From VFMC01 sp031400715 (GTDB taxonomy: Bacteria; Actinomycetota; Acidimicrobiia; Acidimicrobiales; Ilumatobacteraceae): DNA of 10,097 nt. The stretch covers positions 1 to 10,097 of the forward strand of contig JANNQK010000151.1 of assembly GCA_031400715.1 (NCBI GenBank), given 5' to 3'. The notes under the pieces were generated by a model. It was not told where the DNA came from and ran no database searches. It saw only the letters and a list, made by a program, of their open reading frames with translations. Positions within the stretch are counted from its first letter, which is position 1, and each line of letters begins with the position of its first letter. Shown here piece by piece: positions 1 through 5,784 of this stretch. The translations under genes and the position numbers were made by a program.

Positions 1-1718
1 CCGGTGAGCGTGCACGCAGTCGTCGGCGGGGTGCTGGAACAGGTGCGGGTGGGCAAGCCGGTCGCAGTGGCCGAGACCGAGTACAGGGTGGTGGCCGGCG
101 CGCCGGATGAGACGCCCGCCGTCCACGACACCGCGGTGGTCGCGTCACCCGCGGTTGCTCTGATGGCCTGTGGAGTCGGGGGAGTGCCGGTCACATCGAG
201 GGTGCGGGTGAACGGGATCGACGCGCCGGTGGCGTCGATCGCCAGGAACGACACGGCCGCCGGGCCGGTGGAGGTCGGTGTGCCGCTGATCGCCCCGGAG
301 GCGCTCATCGTGAGACCGGGCGGCAGACCTGTGGCCGAGTACGTGTACGGCGCGGTGCCTCCGCTGACGGCTGGTGCCGTCGCCGAGTAGCTCTGCAGTG
401 TGAACGCTGCGGGCAGGTTCGCGGCCGCGACGGTCAGCGTGGGGCTCGGCTGCCCGAACCGGGTGGGCCCACTGCCACTGATCGCCATCTGATCGGCGAC
501 CGCTGCACCGAGGCGGATACCCGTCGTGCTGGCGAGGTCGAGTCGAGCGCGCGGCACGTAGACCGCACCCGCGAGGTCGTCGACCGTGCCGCCGCTGGCG
601 ATCCGCACCGGTTGGGCTCCTGCCGACCACAGCAACAACCCGGCGTAGTCGCCTGACGTCGCCGGAGTCAGCGACACGGTCGACGTCTCCGAGATCGTGA
701 CCCCGCCGTCGACGACGTACCACAGCACACCGGAGCCCGTCACCGTCGCACCGCCGTCGACGGTCAGTCCGTCGCAGAAGACGTGGCGCCCAGGCTCGAA
801 CTCCACGGACGTCGAGATCGTGACCGGCGATGAGTACAGCGTCACGGAGTCGGGTCCACCGCTCGACCCCAGCTTCGGGGCGGAGCTCCGGTCGCACACC
901 GCGGGTGGGGCTGTGTCGGCGAACGGGTTGTTCGTCCGAGTCAGCAACGAGGTGGTGCCGGTGGCGCGCAGCAGGGTGAGATCGCCGCGGACGGGCGAGG
1001 CCCCACACGACGTGTTGACGATCGCTCCGCCGAGCACATGGGTTGCGCCGGACCCATCGAGCGACAGCGCGGGACACGACATGGTGCCGATCGCGAGCAA
1101 CGGCACCTCGGCCGAGTTGATCGACGTCGGCGCGCCCTGCGCTTCCGGTCGCAGGCTGGCGCTCAAGGTGACGTCGAAGGGTGCGCGGCTGTCTCCGCCG
1201 GCGAGCGCGAGCGTCACCTCATCGGGGATGCCGGCGCAGTCCTCGGAGGAGTCGCAGCTGACGTTCGCGGATGTCACTCGCCGACCCAGCACCGCCGACG
1301 TCGTGTCCGGGCCTTCGCACGCTCGGCGGACGAACGAACCGTCGGGCGACAGCCCGTAGGTGACGACCACCCGGTCCGCCGTCGAGACCGAACGCTCGAT
1401 CCATGCGAAACGGACGACGAGCGCGCCAGCCTGTTCACAGCCGGCCCACCCCGCTGCGTCGGCCACGGTGGACACGCCCACGTCGGCGGCCTCGCGGGCG
1501 GTGCCGGGATCGGTGCCACCGGCGGCTTGGGCATCGACGGCGAGGAACGTCGAGATCAGCTGCGTGTCGATCGAGCTCGCCACCGTCGACGATGTCGAAT
1601 CGGCAGCGTTCAGACTCGTCATCAACGCCGCGACCAGCACGCCGCCGATGATCGAGCTGAGCACGATCGCCATCATCAGTTCGACGAGCGTGAACCCGGC
1701 GTCCACCCGGGGAGCCAT
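1..1718 (-). CDS. Type IV prepilin-like protein with large adhesin-like ectodomain (3' end outside window)
   Basis: Seen: an uninterrupted minus-strand frame of 572 codons from ATG at 1718 to the left edge, with no stop inside the window. Residues 1-8 are a short basic leader ending in Gly8, followed by FTLVELM and a hydrophobic helix to about residue 30. This is the class III prepilin signal: cleavage G8/F9, Glu at mature position 5. Several Cys pairs follow. Residues about 270-415 form a repetitive beta-rich stretch with GVLWYVVDGG (330), GDYAGLLLW (356) and LAGAVYVPRARLDL (382), like ectodomains of some TadG/pilin-associated proteins. Residues about 419-505 resemble a putative Ig domain (GLPPGLTM at 464, then SGTP). 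A fibronectin III domain starts near 510. Family knowledge: prepilin peptidase cleaves and methylates such proteins before assembly into a pilus or pseudopilus. Inference: a minor pilin exposing an adhesive domain. A GAGG lies 11 nt before 1718. An in-frame ATG at 1847 would give an overlong leader. No neighbouring pilus gene is visible, so the system type is open. Confidence 0.85.
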   Translation of the reverse strand, partial: MAPRVDAGFTLVELMMAIVLSSIIGGVLVAALMTSLNAADSTSSTVASSIDTQLISTFLAVDAQAAGGTDPGTAREAADVGVSTVADAAGWAGCEQAGALVVRFAWIERSVSTADRVVVTYGLSPDGSFVRRACEGPDTTSAVLGRRVTSANVSCDSSEDCAGIPDEVTLALAGGDSRAPFDVTLSASLRPEAQGAPTSINSAEVPLLAIGTMSCPALSLDGSGATHVLGGAIVNTSCGASPVRGDLTLLRATGTTSLLTRTNNPFADTAPPAVCDRSSAPKLGSSGGPDSVTLYSSPVTISTSVEFEPGRHVFCDGLTVDGGATVTGSGVLWYVVDGGVTISETSTVSLTPATSGDYAGLLLWSAGAQPVRIASGGTVDDLAGAVYVPRARLDLASTTGIRLGAAVADQMAISGSGPTRFGQPSPTLTVAAANLPAAFTLQSYSATAPAVSGGTAPYTYSATGLPPGLTMSASGAISGTPTSTGPAAVSFLAIDATGASIPFTRTLDVTGTPPTPQAIRATAGDATTAVSWTAGVSSGAPATTLYSVSATATGLPTRTCSSTPPTTACTLT

Positions 1719-1901
1719 CCCGGGACGCGCCTCGATGAGCCGGTGTCGAGTGGTTCGATCTTGGTGAGCTGGTGCGTAACGAATGGTGGCGTCCTCGAGG
1801 CAGAGCCGGACCGTGAGATACGGCTCCCTCTGACTGTCTGGTTTCATGCGTCCGGCGCCACCACCTCGGCAAGGCTCAAGGAGTCGTCAAGAAGCATGTG
1901 G

Positions 1902-2567
1902 TCAGGGACGGGAGTCGACGCGACCTGGGGTGATGAGGTGCACCGGATCGCCGACCCGAACGGTGCCGGGACGAAGCACCTCGGCGTTGAGTGCGAGGCG
2001 GCCGCGGAACCGTCGGGCGATGTCGCGCAACACCTCGGGGTCGCGCTCCAACGTGTCGGGATCGACGGTGGTCATCGGGCACCGGCCACGCAGCGAGTCG
2101 AGCCGGATCACCACGTCGCCGATGTGGAGCTCGGATCCCTCCCAACCGCGTTCGGCCATGCCGTCCACGCCACCGATCACGATGTTCGGCCGCAGGCGAC
2201 GGACGTCGCGACCGAACTCGGCGACGGCGCCATCGGTCGCAACGAGGAGCGGCAGGATGTCGAATCGCTCGTGCGGGTCGGACCGCACGATCACCGTATC
2301 GTCGCCGGCGGCGTCGCGCACTCGATCCAGGACGGCGGCCGAGGTCCACGGCAGCCCGTCGACCAACGGTTCGCCGTCGTCGCCGATCGTGGCGTGCAGA
2401 CCGAGCAATCGATGTTGGCGACGCGACGTGCGGATGCCCTCGGGACCGCGCACGTGCACGACGCGATCGCCGACGATGCCATCGATGGTGATGTCGGCCG
2501 TGGTGAGTTGCTCGCCGGCGAGGCTCTTCACCGGGTATCGCCAGAGGGATTCGATGGACAGGTTCAC
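1902..2567 (-). CDS. MOSC domain protein with MOSC N-terminal beta-barrel (mARC/YcbX-like)
   Basis: Seen: 221 residues. The N-terminus (IESLWRYPVKSLAGEQL, residues 5-21) is the MOSC_N beta-barrel signature. RPNIVI at 126-131 and RCPMTTVDPDT at 162-172 are MOSC core motifs; Cys163 is the residue expected to bind the molybdenum cofactor. Family knowledge: MOSC proteins carry Moco and act in sulfur transfer or, in mARC/YcbX types, reduction of N-hydroxylated compounds. This protein ends after the MOSC domain and lacks the C-terminal 2Fe-2S ferredoxin domain of YcbX, so it would need a separate electron donor. The start is GTG at 2567, supported by GGAG 5 nt upstream and a GTGA overlap with the regulator stop. 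It is the last gene of the DUF1348-TetR-MOSC operon; 183 nt without an obvious gene separate it from the pilin gene. The substrate cannot be read from sequence. Confidence 0.9.
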   Translation of the reverse strand: MNLSIESLWRYPVKSLAGEQLTTADITIDGIVGDRVVHVRGPEGIRTSRRQHRLLGLHATIGDDGEPLVDGLPWTSAAVLDRVRDAAGDDTVIVRSDPHERFDILPLLVATDGAVAEFGRDVRRLRPNIVIGGVDGMAERGWEGSELHIGDVVIRLDSLRGRCPMTTVDPDTLERDPEVLRDIARRFRGRLALNAEVLRPGTVRVGDPVHLITPGRVDSRP

Positions 2568-3151
2568 GAGTGCTCCGATGTTCGAGTGAGATGGAGTGCC
2601 GCCGAACGGGCAGCGGTGATGGGTGCGCGGTCGCCGAAGACGGCGGTCTGGACGATCGCCCCGTCGATCAGCACGGCGATGGCGGGCGCCAGCCAGGAGG
2701 GCGCGCCGGGGTGGTCTCGCATGGCGAGCATCGACACGTGCTCGACGAGCGATCGCTTGTGTGCCGCGACGATCGCTCGATGTTCGTCGTCGATCTCGCT
2801 CGTCTCGGCGATCGAGTTGAGGAACGCGCAGCCGCGATAGCCGGGCGTGTCGACCCAGTCGTCGAGCGCGTCGAACGTCGCGACAAGGGCGTCGGTTCCG
2901 TCCGCAGCGTGCCGATCGACGGCGTCGGTGAACCAACCCATCCAGCGCGTGTGCCGATCGTTCAGCCAGGCCGACACGAGGTCGCGCTTCGAGGGGTGCA
3001 CCGAGTACAGGCGGCGCAACGACACGCCCGCAGCGTCGCGGATCTCGTCCATGCCGACACCCGCGATGCCGCGTTCGTAGAACAACCGGTCGGCCGCGTC
3101 GAGGATCGCTCGACTGGCGGCATCGGGAGCGATCGTGGACACGGGGCTCAT
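2564..3151 (-). CDS. TetR/AcrR family transcriptional regulator
   Basis: Seen: 195 residues. Residues about 14-60 form the TetR DNA-binding domain: AILDAADRLFYERG is the first helix region, and AGVSLRRLYSVHPSKRDLV (41-59) is the recognition helix plus the conserved tail. The rest is an all-helical ligand-binding domain with a GCAFLNSIAE motif (107-116), also found in many AcrR-type regulators that bind small hydrophobic or reactive compounds. ATG at 3151 overlaps the TGA of the upstream DUF1348 gene (ATGA), and its own TGA overlaps the GTG of the MOSC gene, so all three are probably co-translated. There is no good ribosome site of its own, consistent with coupling. Inference: it represses its own operon through the two palindromes at 3625-3667, the only clear TetR-type operators nearby. 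The effector is unknown. Confidence 0.92.
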   Translation of the reverse strand: MSPVSTIAPDAASRAILDAADRLFYERGIAGVGMDEIRDAAGVSLRRLYSVHPSKRDLVSAWLNDRHTRWMGWFTDAVDRHAADGTDALVATFDALDDWVDTPGYRGCAFLNSIAETSEIDDEHRAIVAAHKRSLVEHVSMLAMRDHPGAPSWLAPAIAVLIDGAIVQTAVFGDRAPITAARSAALHLTRTSEHS

Positions 3152-3612
3152 TGCAGCGGGATGCCGCTCGTGTCGCCGTCGGGCCGCGCCCCGATGATGC
3201 GTCGGTCGGCTGCGTCGATCGCGACGTCGTTGATGCTCGCCTCGCGGCGCTGCATGTAGCCGAGGTCGTCGAACTCCCAGTTCTCGTTGCCGTAGGAACG
3301 GAACCATTGACCTTGGTCGTCGTGCCACTCGTACTGGAAGCGCACCGCGATGTGGTGGCCGCTGAACGCCCACAGGTCCTTGCGCAGTGCGTAGTCGTGT
3401 TCGCGTTCCCACTTGCCGCGGAGGAACGTGACGATCTCGTCGCTGCCGCGGATGAACTCGCTCCGGTTGCGCCACACGCAATCCGCCGTGTACGCCGCGG
3501 CGACCCGCTCGGGGTCTCGGCTGTTCCACGCGGCCTCTGCCGCACGGACCTTCGCGGTTGCGGAGATCTCGTCGAACGGCGGGAGCGGTGGGCGGGGTGC
3601 GGCGGTTGTCAT
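3148..3612 (-). CDS. DUF1348 family NTF2-like (SnoaL-fold) protein
   Basis: Seen: 154 residues covering the whole family length. Typical DUF1348 stretches are WNSRDPERVAAAYTADCVWRN (about 30-50; shown in part as WNSRDPERVAAAYT), RGKWEREHDYALRKDLWAF (65-83), VRFQYEWHD (90-98) and SYGNENWEFD (106-115). Family knowledge: the NTF2/SnoaL alpha+beta barrel makes a hydrophobic pocket used by small isomerases, hydrolases or binding proteins; DUF1348 members have no established reaction that I can name. The start is ATG at 3612 with GGAGG (3620-3624) 7 nt away, the best ribosome site of the operon. It is the first gene after the twin-operator promoter, so it should be the most directly controlled. Inference: it may bind or convert the same molecule that relieves the TetR repressor. 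Confidence 0.9.
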   Translation of the reverse strand: MTTAAPRPPLPPFDEISATAKVRAAEAAWNSRDPERVAAAYTADCVWRNRSEFIRGSDEIVTFLRGKWEREHDYALRKDLWAFSGHHIAVRFQYEWHDDQGQWFRSYGNENWEFDDLGYMQRREASINDVAIDAADRRIIGARPDGDTSGIPLQ

Positions 3613-3624
3613 GGTGATGCCTCC

Positions 3625-3648
3625 TGATGAGAACGGGTGTTCTCATCA
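3625..3648. promoter_or_regulatory. TetR operator 1 (proximal)
   Basis: Seen: a perfect inverted repeat with 10-bp arms, TGATGAGAAC and GTTCTCATCA, separated by the 4 bp GGGT. The core GAGAAC-N4-GTTCTC is shared with the second site 23 bp away. It overlaps the -10 element and the predicted transcription start of the minus-strand operon. Length and symmetry fit a TetR dimer site. The binding protein is inferred to be the regulator encoded at 2564-3151. Confidence 0.8.
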
Positions 3649-3673
3649 TACGAGAACGACCGTTCTCACGCAA
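3645..3673 (-). promoter_or_regulatory. Sigma70-type promoter of the DUF1348-TetR-MOSC operon
   Basis: Seen on the minus strand: a -10 element TATGAT (3650-3645), five of six matches to consensus, and a -35 element TTGCGT (3673-3668), keeping the TTG. The spacer is exactly 17 bp. The expected transcription start near 3638 leaves a leader of about 26 nt that contains the GGAGG ribosome site. The spacer is wholly occupied by one palindromic operator, and the start lies inside the other, as expected for repression by blocking RNA polymerase. The promoter is inferred from sequence only. Confidence 0.75.
3652..3667. promoter_or_regulatory. TetR operator 2 (in promoter spacer)
   Basis: Seen: inverted repeat GAGAACG-AC-CGTTCTC with 7-bp arms and the same core as operator 1. 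Centre-to-centre distance is 23 bp, about two helical turns, so two dimers could sit on the same DNA face. With one flanking base it fills the gap between the -35 and -10 elements. The 7-bp segment between the two cores also lets GTTCTC-N7-GAGAAC be read as a third, outward-facing repeat. Confidence 0.8.
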
Positions 3674-3699
3674 CCTGATGCAGCCGTCACGGCGGTGTT

Positions 3700-3709
3700 C
3701 ACGCGCGTG
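3700..3709. promoter_or_regulatory. 10-bp palindrome CACGCGCGTG upstream of pfk
   Basis: Seen: a perfect 10-bp palindrome 13 nt before the pfk start codon, between the TetR operators and the gene. It could be a regulator site for pfk or simply a GC-rich chance match; short alternating CG runs are common in this genome. No function is assigned. Confidence 0.25.
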
Positions 3710-3722
3710 TTAGACCTGGCGA

Positions 3723-4823
3723 ATGCGAGTCGCGATCAGCACAGGCGGTGGGGACGCTCCCGGCCTGAACGCCGTCATCCGGTCGGCCACCCTGTCGGCC
3801 AGAGCCAGAGGGTGGGAGGTCGTCGGCATTCGCGACGGGTTCAACGGACTGATGTTCCCCGACAGCTACGTCGAAGACAGCGGCACGTTCGTCCTCGAGC
3901 GACACATGGTGCGGGGGATCGGCCACTTGGGCGGCACGATCCTCGGCAGCACGAACCGTGGCAACCCGTGCAACTTCCCGGTGGAACAGGCCGATGGCAG
4001 CTTCGTCTACGAAGACAGGACAGAACAGTTGGTGTCGTTGTTCCGCGACGCGGGCATCGACGCGTTGATCACGATCGGGGGGGACGGATCGTTGGCGATC
4101 GGTCAACGGTTGTTCGAGGCGGGTCTGCGCGTGGTCGGCGTGCCGAAGACCATCGACAACGATCTCGACAAGACCTCGACCACATTCGGGTTCGACACCG
4201 CGGTGGCCATCGCCACCGAGTCGATCGACCGAGTGTTCACGACGGCCACCTCGCACAGCCGGGTGTTCGTGGTGGAGGTGATGGGTCGCTATGCGGGGTG
4301 GATCGCGCTCAACTCAGGAGTCGCCGCCGGCGCGCACGCGATCCTCATCCCCGAGATCCCGTTCGACCTGGAGCCCGTCGCAGAGATGATCAGGGGGCGC
4401 GGCGCGCGCGGCGCCCACTTCGCCATCGTGGTTGTGGCCGAAGGCGCGGCGCCGGACGGCGGCGGCCGCGCGATCGTGGGCAAGGCACACGATCAGGCCG
4501 AACAGCTCGGTGGCATCGGCCAGCAGGTGGCCGCCGAGTTGACCCGGCTCACGGGCAAGGAGGCACGCACCGTGGTGCTCGGTCACCTCGTTCGCGGCGG
4601 GACGCCGACGGCGTTGGACCGCCTGCTCGGGAACCGCTTCGGTGCCGCTGCAGTCCGAGCGCTCGAAGAGGGCCACAACGGTGTGATGGTCGCCTTGAAC
4701 GAACCCCGGGTGGAGTACGTGCCACTGATCGACGCGATCGGTTCGATGCGCACGGTGCCCCTCGACTGCGACACGGTGATCGCTGCTCGCGGCATCGGCA
4801 TCTGCTTCGGCGACGACAAGTGA
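3723..4823 (+). CDS. pfkA: 6-phosphofructokinase, group III type (probably ATP-dependent)
   Basis: Role: phosphorylates fructose 6-phosphate to fructose 1,6-bisphosphate in the cytoplasm, the committed glycolytic step. Seen: 366 residues. GGGDAPG (8-14) is the phosphoryl-donor loop, GGDGS (119-123) a nucleotide contact, PKTIDND (141-147) holds the catalytic Asp145, MGRYAGW (187-193) and HLVRGGTP (288-295) bind the sugar phosphate. Gly122 corresponds to the E. coli Gly104 position that marks ATP use; PPi-dependent enzymes carry Asp. Lys142 sits where E. coli has Gly124 and is typical of PPi enzymes and of the actinobacterial group III ATP enzymes. It is longer than E. coli PfkA (about 320 residues). 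ATG at 3723 matches the family N-terminus. There is no clear Shine-Dalgarno sequence; TAGACC at -12 to -7 could serve a leaderless transcript. Donor preference is inferred, not proven. Confidence 0.93.
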   Translation: MRVAISTGGGDAPGLNAVIRSATLSARARGWEVVGIRDGFNGLMFPDSYVEDSGTFVLERHMVRGIGHLGGTILGSTNRGNPCNFPVEQADGSFVYEDRTEQLVSLFRDAGIDALITIGGDGSLAIGQRLFEAGLRVVGVPKTIDNDLDKTSTTFGFDTAVAIATESIDRVFTTATSHSRVFVVEVMGRYAGWIALNSGVAAGAHAILIPEIPFDLEPVAEMIRGRGARGAHFAIVVVAEGAAPDGGGRAIVGKAHDQAEQLGGIGQQVAAELTRLTGKEARTVVLGHLVRGGTPTALDRLLGNRFGAAAVRALEEGHNGVMVALNEPRVEYVPLIDAIGSMRTVPLDCDTVIAARGIGICFGDDK

Positions 4824-4857
4824 CGCTCCTCGTTCTCCGGGAGTAGCGTTCGGCGGC

Positions 4858-5784
4858 ATGCCCGTTCGCGATCCTCATCGTCCGGCGATCGGGCTGGTGG
4901 GCTGTGGACGGTGGGGGAGGCTGATCCTTCGCGACCTCGTTTCGCTCGAATGTGATGTCCACGTCGTTGCCTCGAACGACGCGTCGATGGCTGCTGCGAT
5001 CGAGGGCGGAGCCCGAACCGTCGTTGCGTCGACGGCCGCTCTGCCACAGGTTGCGGGCTACGTCGTCGCGGTCCCGGCCACCGTGCACACCCAGGTGATC
5101 GACGAGTTGCTTCCCACGATGAAGCCGGTGTTCGTCGAGAAGCCACTCACGGCCGATGCTGCATCGGCCAGGCGAATCGCACTCCAGGCGCCCGATCGAG
5201 TGTTCGTGATGGACAAGTGGCGATACCTCGCCGGGGTGACCGTGCTGCGGGACCTTGCGGCACAGGGTGTGCTCGGAGAGGTCAACGGATTGCGCACCGT
5301 CCGCGTCGGATGGGGTCGACCACATGTCGACGTCGATTGTGCCTGGACGCTGGCGCCACACGATCTGTCCATCGCCCTCGAGATCCTCGGTGAGGTTCCC
5401 CGAGCGGCCTGGGCCGTCGCCGACAACCCCTCCGACGTTCGCCATCTCATCGGAGCTGGCCACACGTCGACAGGGATCTGGCACCATCTCGAGGTGTCCT
5501 CTCGATCCGTCCCCGATCAGCGACGGATCGAAGTGATCGGCAGCGCAGCGACAGCGGTGCTGGCCGGGGGCTGGGACGACCGTGTCGTCGTGCATTCGAA
5601 TGTGGGCGGAGCTCTGGTCAGCGAGGAGATCCTCGCCGTCGGTGAGCTGCCCCTCCTCGCCGAACTCCGATGCTTCGTCGCTCATCTCGCCGGAGGGCCG
5701 CCGCCGCGTACCTCGGTTGCAGATGGAGCCACGATCGTCGAGACCATCGCCGAGCTCCGATGCCTCGCCGGAGCTGTCGCATGA
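4858..5784 (+). CDS. Gfo/Idh/MocA family oxidoreductase
   Basis: Seen: 308 residues with an N-terminal Rossmann fold, GLVGCGRWGR at 12-21 (GxGxxG = G15, G17, G20), and the family signature EKPLTAD at 94-100 whose Lys95 is the usual catalytic residue. DKWRY (119-123) and APHDLS (166-171, His168/Asp169) fit the second domain and active site. Family knowledge: these NAD(P)-dependent enzymes oxidise or reduce sugars, inositols or nucleotide-sugars. Length is slightly under the common 330-380 residues, with a short C-terminal part. It starts 34 nt after pfk, with GGGAG 14 nt upstream of the ATG, and ends in an ATGA overlap with the glycosyltransferase gene, so those two are coupled. Inference: it modifies a sugar or nucleotide-sugar for the neighbouring glycosyltransferase. 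The substrate is not readable. Confidence 0.87.
   Translation: MPVRDPHRPAIGLVGCGRWGRLILRDLVSLECDVHVVASNDASMAAAIEGGARTVVASTAALPQVAGYVVAVPATVHTQVIDELLPTMKPVFVEKPLTADAASARRIALQAPDRVFVMDKWRYLAGVTVLRDLAAQGVLGEVNGLRTVRVGWGRPHVDVDCAWTLAPHDLSIALEILGEVPRAAWAVADNPSDVRHLIGAGHTSTGIWHHLEVSSRSVPDQRRIEVIGSAATAVLAGGWDDRVVVHSNVGGALVSEEILAVGELPLLAELRCFVAHLAGGPPPRTSVADGATIVETIAELRCLAGAVA

Noticed and set aside
4..390. A plus-strand frame at the left edge resembling a small protein
   Set aside because: It is antisense to the Ig-like domain of the pilin-like gene, which is open through the same region in the correct codon pattern.
1719..1847. Upstream in-frame ATG at 1847 as the prepilin start
   Set aside because: It would give a 51-residue leader before the cleavage Gly, far longer than usual for this prepilin type, and the added sequence looks non-coding.
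1038..2840. A 600-codon open frame on the plus strand
   Set aside because: It is antisense to the pilin and MOSC genes, is Arg/His-rich without motifs, and results from the high GC content; the minus-strand frames carry clear family signatures.
1902..3545. A 547-codon minus-strand frame ending in the MOSC protein
   Set aside because: The upstream part is a low-complexity shadow of the DUF1348 and TetR genes; the MOSC domain begins at GTG 2567 with a ribosome site and GTGA overlap.
4824..4848. Hairpin between pfk and the oxidoreductase as a terminator
   Set aside because: Only a 4-bp CTCC/GGAG stem with no T-run; the GGAG more likely serves as part of a ribosome site.
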